Below are positions 51,201-62,070 of a stretch of 64,000 nt of DNA, in pieces (position 1 is the stretch's first letter; every line of letters begins with the position of its first letter). This DNA comes from Amblyornis subalaris (taxonomy: Eukaryota; Chordata; Aves; Passeriformes; Ptilonorhynchidae), in assembly GCA_018881555.1 (NCBI GenBank), contig JACAXG010000009.1:11989326-12053325 (forward strand), given 5' to 3'. Under the pieces are notes generated by a model. That model saw nothing but the letters and a program-made list of their open reading frames with translations. It did not search any database and was not told the origin of the DNA. A program made the position numbers and the translations under genes.

Positions 51201-54200
51201 CAAAAGATTTATGAATAGAAAGATAAGTAAGAAGACTGTTAAGACTGAAGGAGAAGACTCTTCTTGGTAAAATACTGACTGTTGGGGGCTTTAGTGTGAC
51301 AGCACAACTGAGTTTCCTCATATCCCCTTTGGGAAGACAGGCTGACTGTAGTCTTGATTCCTTGGTGTTGGAGGGGAGAGATTTGGAGATGGGCAACTTC
51401 CTGGTCAGGCAGGACCTGAAGTGTGATGATGGGAAAGAGTAAACAGAGTATCCCGTGTGACTTGAAGAGTGGAATCATAGCCAAACTCTGAGGGCAGTGT
51501 TGCTGAGACAGCTGACCCTACATCCAGAAGTGAGAGACAAGAACCGGCCTTTTGGCTGTTGGGCAGCTGCCTTCAAAACTGCTTTGGGAAATCTCTGTGG
51601 CAGGTCTGCTGGATTCATTACTCCCCAGCCTCCCACCCTCCTGGCTTTGCCCAAGAAGTCCTCCTGGGCTCCCAGCAGTCATTATTAACAAAGTTAGTAA
51701 CATCATCTCTTGTGGTAACTATGAAAATGGTAAATGTTAGATGTTTAACCTGGACCATACTACCATGTCCCCCAAAGTGGAGGTAACCATTTCCTTAGCC
51801 ACTTGGTGGAAGAGTTTATCATGTCTTCTTCAAGTGGTAACTTTGGAATGGCTTTCGGTATCCTGGTTGAATGACTTTCCGGATGGATTTCTCGTTTGCC
51901 TTAGGAATTAATCTTTGAAGATGGGTCTGGAATACTAGGCTTTGCAGACTTAATGGTAGTAGAAAAAACTCAAAAGAATGTAATAAAGTGAATGAACAAC
52001 AAAGTAAATAACAGTCAAATAAGTGACATAAATCTTCAAAGAGAAATTATGCCTCAGCAGAGAACCAAATTTAATGGAGGAAAGAAATTTATCAGGAATT
52101 TAAACAGAATCGGCAGGAATGAAGGTTAAAGTGAACTAATCAATAAATGTTTAGAAAGTTTTCATTTCCCCAAGTCTCCTAACACTCACAAAATCCTAAT
52201 CCCAGCTTCTTAAGATGTATAGCAGAGCTGAGGTTGCAGGACAAAATAGTATATCTGGTCTGGTGCTGGCAGACTGAAACGAAGTTCCCTATATTTTCTT
52301 CATCCCTTGGACCTACAAGTAGGTTAAGTTGATTTACCAGGGCTGAACTTCTGACAGAATAGGCCCAGAGGCTATAAAAGAAACAAAGTTGGCATTAAAT
52401 GCAGAAAACTGCATTTAATAATTAAGCACACAGATTATTTCAGCTAGAGATATATTTTAAATAACTTTCCTGCTTTTAGTTTTAGACTAATGGATTGGAG
52501 TGTTTCACAAAATGGTAATAAATATAACTCTGCATTACATGAAACAGTATTAGTAACTTGCTTCTAGCGACAATGTTATTGCTTCTTATACATGAGAACA
52601 TACTGCAGGTGTCACAGGTACTTTCTTAAAGCAATGTTCAGAATATTTACTGATAAGCCTGACAGGATTATTGTTTTGGATGGGAAAAATCAGAAATAGT
52701 CTCTCTTCTGAATTTTATATGACTGATAATAAAGAGGTTAACAGAAATTCTCCATCACTGCAGAAGTATTTACAGCGAGGTGCAGTTTTATCAGCACAAG
52801 AATAAGTAAAATCCATTTTAGACTAGGCTAAAATACAGCACATTGTATGTGAGTATTCCTGCTTTGGAAACTTTTTCAGTATGATTACGCTCCTGTTACA
52901 CAATCGGAAACATAAATTGACAGCATTAGGAGGAGCTTTTCATTCATTGGAGTAATGGTTTAACATGTAATGGAAATAACTTAGATTCATTTATATTCAA
53001 GGGCTTTGGAAAGACTTTTACGTAGAATGGTGCTCAAATGCAAATTTTCAGCATATCCAAATTCACTTGACATATTTTTCTCTTAAAATGAGTTATCAAA
53101 CACTAAGATAATATTGGGGGGAAAATGTATGTTTCAACCAGCAACAGTCATCTTACTGTGGAGTGGTATTCACATATGTCCTATTACTGTGAAAATGTCA
53201 GATATTTTCTGTATTTATTTTGCATATACTCAAGGATATGTGTGTGTTTTGTTGTACATTATTATTTAAAGCTTTAGTCCTGCTGCAGGGCAGTAACATA
53301 CTTAAGTCTGAGAGTAGCTTGTTAACAGCCAACTTCTGAAAGTGGTCTGAAATCTAAGTGCTTACGCAGACCATCCTGAGAACTGCTGCATCGTATGAGG
53401 GTGTGGGTCAGAATTTGGCATCCAAAGCAGGAGTCATAGAAGATGACTTGCTTTGCTGGAAGATGAGTGGGTGCTAATTAACATGCTCTCTGAAGTGCCT
53501 TTATTATTGCCATTATGTGAGCCCCAGAGGAGGATGGTGGCCAGCTACAAAGTCACTTAGATAAGAGATCCAGACTGTTCTCAGCTGTAAAAATTAGTGG
53601 AATGTTGATTCCCTGTTTGACCTTTATGCTGCACTGCCATCAGGAAGCAGTGGAGCCCAGAGGNCTCAGCTCTCAATCTCTATTGATGCAAAGCCATGCT
53701 TTCATCCATTCAGAAATCTTAGGAGATGATAACTGTTGTCCTCCTGGATCTTCCAAGTCAGAGACTACAGAAAACACCTAAATAAACAAAACTACCTGCA
53801 GAGAAGGCTAGNGCTTTAATTTGTTTCACTAGGAAGTGCTCAAGAAATATTGGCACATGCACCTAGTGAAGGTATCTCCTTTTCATAGTGACAAGCTTCT
53901 CGTCAGCCAACCCACAAAAACCATCATAGGATACAAAACAATTTGATGATAGGCCCCAGGATTTACCACACCACCAACTATCATCCACACATTCATTCTG
54001 GCCTTGAATCCACAGTCTGGATTATCCAAATGTTTCTTGGAGATTTCTGACAGATAACTAATTATCACTGTTTGTGTACATTTACAGAAGATTCCAGTGA
54101 TTCTGTAAAACTAATTAAAGGAAAATGGGTCTCTATTTAAATAAGTGAAAAATCTAAATGGGAAGTTGGGGATCTGCTTCAGAGAAGTGACCACAGAGAA

Positions 54201-57200
54201 AAAGAGAGGGAAACATAATACAGCTCTGGAAATCCCACTGCAGAAGAGCTGACTTACAGCCAGGACAGGAGAAATGAATGAATTCCAAATTTCTCTCTCT
54301 TCAATGCTGAAATATTTTCAATGTGACTCTAAAATAAACCTTTAAATGAAACTTTAAAATAGCACTGAGTAGTTCAAAGAAGTTTCTGTGAATATAATAG
54401 ATGGAAGCTAGGATCGAAAGTGTCACATTCAATCCAAGGGTCTGTGCTTCCACCACTGCAGCTCAAACAGAAATAATGTCCCTCAGGCACTAGCTGTGTC
54501 TTGATCATATCCTACCTATACAGCACCAGCTATGGAAAGCCAATACATAGGTGGCCAAGGAAACAGTCATGGGTATCACTTTGAAGTACTGTCTTTTTGG
54601 CAGCTCAATAGCCTACCCAGGAACCTCCAAAATACCATTTTCTGANGATCTCACAAGGACTCAGATTCCTAGGAAGTCATACAGACTTTGTTTACCCCAG
54701 CACAGAAAATGTGTGTAGAGCCAACAAGTTCTCACCTGCCATGTTTATTCTTGCTCTGCTTGTGCTGCTCAGGCTAAATCACAGACACACGTCACAAATC
54801 CTCTGAGATTCACAAACTGCAAAATTTAAACAGCATAGGTTCAATGTGCCTTGGCTGAGGAGGCAGCCTTTCTGCTCTCTTTCGTGCAGAGAGCAGGAGA
54901 GGTGGAAGGATGTGAGGAAGGGAAAGCCCTTTTCTCCCAAAATTGGGTTGGTTGACTGAATCCCATGGTCTTCCCCACAGGTCTGTCCTACCATCTTTCC
55001 CTTCCCATGATTATTCCCCGGTCCGTCTCTACACAACTGCCTTGAGGCTCCCTGCAAGCTCCCCCATCGCTTGCTTATGCAGGATGTAAGGCTTTACACA
55101 CTTTCCACAGTTCCTCAGGGGATGCTTCTAACCCCAAGCAGTTTATAGTCGAATGTATATTTGCAAATTGATAATTTTGCATCATGCTGCTTAGCCCTGG
55201 GCAGTGCTGTATAAGGGATTAATTCCCCTATGGGCTCCTGAGCAGAAACTACAAAGACTGGAAGCAGAGCAGAGAGCTGGTGTCGGCAGCCTCAGAGGTA
55301 GCTGCTGACAGCCCAGAGCAGCAGGGAGGACTTGGGGTCCTGGGACACGATGGACAAGCTGCTGCAGCCAACCGAGACATTCACTTTCTTCCCATTCACT
55401 GCCTAAGGAAAGGAAGAGTCTGACCTCTGGGACTGGAGCCTCTCTTGAGGATACAGATAACCACACTGCACTCTCACAGCTTTACTCACAGCGGAGTAGC
55501 CCAGCACAGCCAAGTGTGCCATGCACAACGTTCAGCCTCAGCAGGAAAGCACATCTGTAAGCATTGCCCTGATGAACAGAGTATTCACCAGCTTTGCTGT
55601 CAGGTAACCTCCCAAAACTTTCAAGTGGGGACACAGGCAACTCTTCCCCGCCAGCTTTAGAGCTGCTCTCCCACAGCACCTATCATGCCTCAGGGCTGCA
55701 GTGCTTCTTTCCCCTTTGGAAAAGAAAACATAGCAAGAGAGGGCAAAGAGATAGTCTAAACAGAAGAGCAACTAAGAGGGAGTGAAAGATGAAGGGTACT
55801 AGGAAGCAAAATTTAGTTCAGCCTTAGGAAGTCACATTTATATTGAACAGTGCTGGAGCTGGCTGGGAAGCAAAGCAAGTGAATAGTTCATGTGTAAACA
55901 ATAGCTGGGTATTTATTGTGCTGAAGGACTCAGAAATTCTTGTTGATGAGAGGAGGGCTGATGTAACTGTCGTTGCACAGCATTAACAGGGTGATTCATG
56001 TGAGTGGAATCTTCAAAATCAGTGTGTAGTTCTTGTAGGAAGGACTGAGGGGGAGGGATGGCACCCTGCACTACCCCCTTTACAATGATCAGTAGCTGGA
56101 GGAGTGTGAAAACACGTAAATGATAAACTCCAGAAAGGATGTTGGGGGAGTGAGGAGCCATGAAGTGAGGATGTCTGCTACAAAACACTAAATCGAACCA
56201 GAAAGTAGGATGAATTACTCCTAAAGCATTTGTCTGCACCGTAGAATAAAAATTGCATTATTAAAGGGAACTTAAGTTTGTTTGGAGGATCTCACGCAAC
56301 TGGTAGTAGAAGATTACAGGTTTTAGAGATTGAATTTTTTTTCTCTCCGCAAAAGGAGATTGCACCTGACAGCAATCTATTTGGAGACTCATTCTAACAG
56401 GTAATAATACATTCATTCTAGGACTACAAGTTGTTGATTACCTAAGGCTTATACGATCTGGTCACATTCATTATGAACAAAGGACAATTCCAGCTACTAA
56501 CATTTATATTTGGAGCTTCACAGAACCGAACTTCTCATCCTTAATGGATATTAAAGAGAATTCTAAAAGAGGGTAGATACAAGGCAGAAAAAACGCCTGA
56601 AAATCAGGATTTGTTTAAGAAGTTTGCTAGATGGGCAAGAAGCCATGGCCTAGAGTCAAGAACAAGGACAACTTTGGCAGAAAACTCGAGATAGTTGAGA
56701 GAAGAAGCCCATGACAACAGATTCCTTAAGCACAAAGGGCTATAAAGGGGCAGTGAACTGTTGCACAGAGACAACCATAGCATATGGCTTCTAGCACAGC
56801 ACATGGATGTCCTTGGTTATTGGCAATTTTTCTACAGCTCATCAGGCCTCTCAGAGGGAAATGCTACAGAAGTTCATCCTCTAGCAGGATGACCCTGGCT
56901 GAATGACAAGGGTAACCCATGCAGCAGCAATGNTGGGCTGGCCTCAAAAAGTTAACAGTTGCTTTCAGCCTGATATTCAAATTCTGACACTGGGAAAAAC
57001 AAGTATCTTCTTTGGTGTCCCTTGAGAAACTACTTTCTCCATGAGCCTGTGTTTGAAACAAGAGCAATTTTAACAAGAAGAAAGGAACATAAATTTAGGG
57101 AAAAAGCCCCAACAGCAGTGGCAAATCAATGGTTCAGCTGTACAAGTAACATGTGAAACATCCGATTACAGAGAAACCTCCAGCAGTCTTTCCTCTCACT

Positions 57201-57707
57201 CTTCTCATCTGCCTGACTGGTCAACAAACAACTGCCCTTTCAGAGGCCGCTTTCCTCCCACCCTTTGCTTTTTGAAGCCTCACTCCTGGTCTAGCATAAT
57301 TAGCTGTCAAAGTCCAGCATGTGTACTCAGCCAGCCTCTCCTCCAGCCCTGAGGATAAACAATACGTTTCTGTGATAAGGCTCCTATGCCATTTGTTCCT
57401 GAATGATGGTTTTCCAGTTGACTGTTACTCCAGAACCTCCTCTCTGCCAGCCTGGCCCAGTCCTGTGGGCGAAGTGCTGCCCACAGAGACACAGCAGTTC
57501 TGCAGGGCTGCAAGGCTTCTGCAGCTTCACAGACCCCTTCAGCCCCATCTCTGCTTCCATCTCAGCTCCAGAGGCAGCATAAGCTGCTCGGGGTTATTAG
57601 GTTATATGATGAGGTTATTAGGCTGCAGGATGGGACCACAGTACCTCCAAAACCATGTCCACTCTGATGCCTTAAGTATTAGCTTTTGGATTTTTCTAAT
57701 CCTGCAC

Positions 57708-58099
57708 TGTACTAGGGTGTAATTCTGAACTCCGTATTATGTGCTAAGCAAGCTCTCTTCACATTCTGGTTAGACAAAACAATTCCTTCTAGGCCTGGGA
57801 ACCAAAGTCACCATCCTAGGCCTAAGTATAAACAAAGTGAATTGGGAGGGGGTGAATGGGGGAATATTACTTCATTACCTGGAACTGTAATTGGACAATT
57901 AACTTCTGATATGCAAANGTACCAAACCTATATCTGGGGGGGGAAACTTGTGATCGGCGTCCATCTTGGGCCCAGCCTGGCCTCAACCAGGCTCTGTACT
58001 ACCCAAAGGTGTACCAACTGAAGGCCTTCAATAAATTCCTACCTTTTATTCACTAACTTTGCTCAGTCTCTGTTTCAGGTACTCCTATTTTAGGCATCA
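57708..58099 (+). mobile_element. Probable solo LTR of an endogenous retrovirus (ERVK/ERV1-like)
   Basis: About 390 bases with LTR architecture. A TG start lies near 57708-57718 ('tgtactaggg' or 'tgtaattctg'). A promoter-like 'acctatatctgggg' is near 57927, followed by 'cggcgtccatcttgggccc' near 57956. A polyadenylation signal AATAAA is near 58030, and a U5-like 'ctcagtctctgtttcagg' near 58060 ends in CA near 58096-58099. I recall similar LTRs from passerine genomes but cannot name the family. No internal retroviral sequence is adjacent and no clear target duplication is seen. One N lies at 57918. Confidence 0.55.
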
Positions 58100-58199
58100 A
58101 CTCTGTTCATAAAGATTCAGGTTATTTAAAACTACCTTCTAGCCTGGCCAGCATGCAAACCACGTTAGTTATTACATCAGTTCTTTCTGGGTCAGGTTT

Positions 58200-58800
58200 A
58201 AGGTGTGGGGCGGCACGGCCGGCGGCTCAGCATCCATTCACCGGCAGGACCCAGAACCGACGGTGCGAGCGAAGCCACAAAGCCTGAAAACCATCCCGAA
58301 AGCCCCGTCGGGACGCGGCGGCGGCGGCGGCAGGGGCGCGGCGGAGGCGCTCGGGCAGCAGGGGGCGCTGCCGCCCCGGCGCCCCGTCCGGCCGCGCCCC
58401 GGCAGCACGTGCGCGGGGGCGGAGCGGGAGCGGCCGCGCGCGGCGCGAGGGCCCGGTGGCGCACTGCGGCACCCGCACCGCACCGCTCCGCACCGCACGG
58501 CCCGCACCGCCACGGCCCGGTGGCGCACTGCGGCACCCGCACCGCACGGCCCGCACCTCCACGGCCCGGTTGCGCCCCGCGGCATCCGCGTAACGCCTGC
58601 ACCGCACCGCGCAGCCCCGGCCGGCCCCGCACCGCCACGGCCCGCCCCGTCCCCGGCGGCCGGCGGGAGCGCAGCGGGGCTCCGCCTGCGCGGCGGGGCG
58701 GGAAGCAGAGCCGCAGGTGCGCCCTGGCGCGCTGTGTGACTGCAGCTGCGTAGGGCCCGCGCCTCTCAGCTGGACTAAAGCGCCACAAACACGCGTTTGC
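58200..58800. promoter_or_regulatory. Dense CpG island, candidate promoter or first exon
   Basis: About 600 bases of very high G+C with very frequent CpG, standing out from AT-rich flanks. It contains a CGG triplet run (58316-58330) and a GC-rich tandem repeat (58450-58610). CpG islands of this density usually mark Pol II promoters, often with the first exon. Long open frames in several frames on both strands (up to about 205 codons) follow from the stop-poor composition; none has a recognisable domain. I cannot tell the direction of transcription. Confidence 0.75.
58450..58612 (+). repeat. GC-rich minisatellite inside the CpG island
   Basis: Three copies begin 'ggcccggt' at 58450, 58514 and 58563, giving spacings of 64 and 49 bases. 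Copies 1 and 2 share 'ggcgcactgcggcacccgca'; copy 1 has an extra block of about 15 bases ('ccgctccgcaccgca'), and copy 3 is more diverged. The pattern continues in degenerate form as 'caccgca' units. Confidence 0.85.
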
Positions 58801-61600
58801 GTGCAGAGGCACAATTCCCTCACCCTCCTAGTATGTTGGGGCATTTAAGATCCGGGGACTCCTCACACCCTGCTCGCTGTCTCCGGGGTGAAAACTGCTG
58901 GGCGCTGATTTGTTTAAGCCTCTTTATGCTCAGGAATAGTTCCCTTAAAAATACTCCTTTCTTGGAGAGGAAATTGTTCTCCATGTGGGTTTTTTTTTTG
59001 AGGCTTATTAAATCTCGAATTCACAAACGTTGTGACTTACAAGTGTGTACAATGATGTGAATAAGTTTGGGGGATTTTAAATGCATCAAATTCCATTAGA
59101 ATTTGTTTCAGATGTACTTGCTCAGGTTTTTTTTTACTTTCCTTGTTTGAATACTCTTTGATACATATTAGCAAGAGTGATAGGTGAAACAAGTGACATT
59201 TTGAATGATGACAAGGGAATTCTCATCGAAAGTAATTTTGGGATTAAAAAGCATTAGAGCTGGTATTGGAAAACTCTTTCTATAAGAATGTCATCTAATC
59301 AGGGAACAGAAAGCTATCATCTGATACACACTATCAATCAATATTAACCAATACAGCTCAACAAAGAATGTTGAATACAGCCGTAAATTTCTCTGAACAA
59401 ACTATAAATCAAGAATATATGCTTAAATTATATGACAAATAGATTCTAGCAGTGAATTGCATTGAGGTGAAAAAAATTTTATACAGTTTGCCAACAATTC
59501 ACAACAGCTAAATTCACGTATTCATTGTGAAAAACAAACACAGCTCTAATTTTTTAAACTAGTTTTGCCATGCAATTATGTTTTCTGAAACATAGTATCC
59601 ATTTTTGTATGTAAGTAATTTTGATTCAATGAGATTCATGCTAAAAGCTCTTTATTCTTTAAAAAATGATTGCTGTGTGCATGGTGATGTTGGAGAGCTC
59701 AGGCAACTGCCTTGTTGAATGCAATTTGCATGAATATTAATCTGACAATATATAGTGATGGTTGTGTGGGTCTAGAAATAATCACCTTCCCATATAGACA
59801 GGAAAAATAAATTATAAAAGTGTTATCCAGCATTTAGAAAATGGACATAACATTGACAGACTTTCAAAACCTTAGAAGAAGTACCTCTGGTGCTCAAAAG
59901 TGTGCTTGGGGATGACAGCCTTGTCCCTAGTCCTAGTTGCTGCATTCCCAACATCTGTGCTAGACTCCCTATCCACACATGCAAAGATGTGCCTGCCTTG
60001 AGGTGCGGTCCAAGGAGACTCTGTGTCTCTCTACTGTGAGAAGACGAAGATAAGCAACAGCTAACACTACCAAATAGTGCACATGTCTAAAGGATGTTTC
60101 TCCCTTGGAAGCCTTCAGGAAGTCTCTATGTATTTGCGAAGGCTCTTCCTTTCTGGAGATAGGCTGTTGAGTCTTCCTTGTTTGTGAAAAGCACATTCAA
60201 GTTTCTGAATAGCAGGATGCTCTGGGTACCTTGCTCCCAACCTCTTCTTGGGTACTGATTATTAAATACTTCATAGATAACTGGGATCTCAGACCACATA
60301 TTTTCTGCTTTCAAAGAGCTGAATCACATAAAGAGAGCATCAAGTTCCACCTTTCCCTCTCCCATTTCCAACAAGCATTTGATTATTCTGTACAGAGCAC
60401 AACTTGCCCAGAGCAGAGTTAGCCCAAACCCAGCTTGGAAGACAGTCCAAACTACCATGGTTAGGGCATCCTCGAGCCTGTCAGGCAGGCAGTGCAAGGA
60501 GTTAATCCCTTCTGGTACAGGTGAGTGGTAGTAGCAGCTCACTTGAATGCCAGGTAGAAAAAGCACCCTGGGTTACCTCCACTGCAGCAAGCCCTGCAGA
60601 AAAGCACAGCCCCTAGTTTAGGGGTCCCCATGGTGCCCTTGTCTGAGTTGAGGTTGGACCGCTCACTGAGGCTGGGAGAGAGGCTTCTCTGGGATGAGGC
60701 AGAGTCAGATACTGGACTAGAAAAAGGTGATGTTTAAACTATGAAATCCACAGCCTGCAGGTGTTTTGGAGTAAAAGGAACAGGGCTTACAAATACCTGC
60801 ATTTTGGAAGCAGCATTTCAGCGCTAATGTGGACTTAGCCCCCTGCCTTCTAGAAAATAAGAGTATTTTTTTATTCAAATGTAGGGGTAACTTAAGAATG
60901 GAAAGGTGACCTTGATCTTACAACTAAAAACAAAGGGAAGAAGGGTTTGATGGTTAGGAATCCCATTTATACCTAGGTCAGTCCCACTCAGATGTTCCCA
61001 CAGATATTTCCACACCTCAGGCAAGATGAGAAAATCACGTAGAGAACAGCCCAAACTCTTCTTATAGCCACTGAGTAGGTGAAAATGTTTATCAGTGGGA
61101 GCAAATCTGAGTACGTAAAATTCCTTGTGCAGTCAAGGTGTCCTAGTTTTATTCCCACAAAAAAAGTCTACATATCAATCAGAGATGACATGTCCTCCCC
61201 CACCCTACTTCGTCTGTACTAAATTGCTTCAGTACATCAGTGTTGCTGTTGTAGCTCTGCTGCAGGTACAGGTGCTTGCCATTGATAAATACACTAATAA
61301 ATACATGGAGCTCTAAGGTTTTCTTAGCTAAATGAAACAAACTTTTCACAGAGAAAAAAAAACTTCTTCAAAGGTTTTTATCTCCATGACACTAGAACAG
61401 AGCCTATTTAAAAGTGTTTCAGAAACAAAACCAATATTTTCAAAGTGGGTTTGAGATGCTGTGTTAAATGTTTTTCCTGCACAAGTGCTCTAACAGACAC
61501 AAAACCAGTGATTGTTCAGACCCTGAATATTTTATACAACAGAAATTCGTATTGCAATTAATGGAAATTTTGGCCTGAGCAGTCTGAGGGGAAAAAATGT
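58801..61600. other. Non-coding flank right of the CpG island
   Basis: AT-rich with no recognised exon downstream of the island on either strand. A block at 59660-59770 contains an octamer (ATTTGCAT, 59724-59731) next to ATTAA motifs. Frames around 59969-60566 are short and unrecognised. Confidence 0.4.
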
Positions 61601-61614
61601 TAATATATTTAGTG

Positions 61615-62070
61615 CAGGTAGCTTGGGGGTGCAGCTGCAGTTAAAGCTGCAGATTGAGCTCTGGGTGTTGGAGCCCCAGGCAAGAGGCTGTGAACTGGTG
61701 CCAACTCTTTGCACAACCAAGGGCATGAGGGACCTGTGGCCCAGCCAGGGGACTGGACACTCAGAGACATGGAAGGAGCTGAGGACTTGCTGGAAGACCC
61801 CAGACTCACAGACTGTGAGGGTACAAAAGCCCAGGGAGTCCTTTGTTCAGGGTCCCTCCTTGGAGGCACCAGCTGGAGCTCTTACTCTGTTGTTGCATCA
61901 TGACTAAATCATTTTAAGAATTGGGATGTCTGAGACTCTTCTGGAAAATCTGGGGTCAAACTGATGAGGAAACCTGGTCTGACTGTGTGAATGTGGTGAG
62001 TGCAGGGAGTCCAGGGGGCACCCATTGGTCACTGGAGCCATGAAGGGGCCTCAGTCCTGGCTCAGGTGGT
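61615..62070 (+). mobile_element. Possible LTR/ERV-derived sequence
   Basis: A moderately GC-rich island in AT-rich DNA, with phrases resembling a retroviral R/U5 and leader: 'gggtacaaaagcccaggga' near 61819, 'gttcagggtccctccttgg' near 61845, and 'ggcaccagctggagctctt' just after. I cannot define ends, PBS, or any gag/pol reading frame. Overlapping frames on both strands are unrecognised. Confidence 0.3.

Larger units (their letters stand above)
42301..57705. other. Long non-coding interval, no gene recognised
   Basis: About 15 kb of AT-rich DNA without a recognisable coding exon, RNA gene or young repeat. It contains a TTTA microsatellite (43927-43959), an exon-like segment near 45182, an AT-rich block at 47870-48780 dense in TAAT-type motifs, and moderately GC-rich stretches at 51480-51700 and 54850-55700 with only unrecognised short frames. 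N bases are at 42578, 44915, 49192, 53664, 53812, 54646 and 56933. Confidence 0.4.

Noticed and set aside
58198..58844. Five overlapping frames of 115-205 codons in the CpG island
   Set aside because: All frames on both strands are open because the sequence is extremely GC-rich. The peptides are low-complexity Arg/Pro/Ala/Gly and mirror the tandem repeat.
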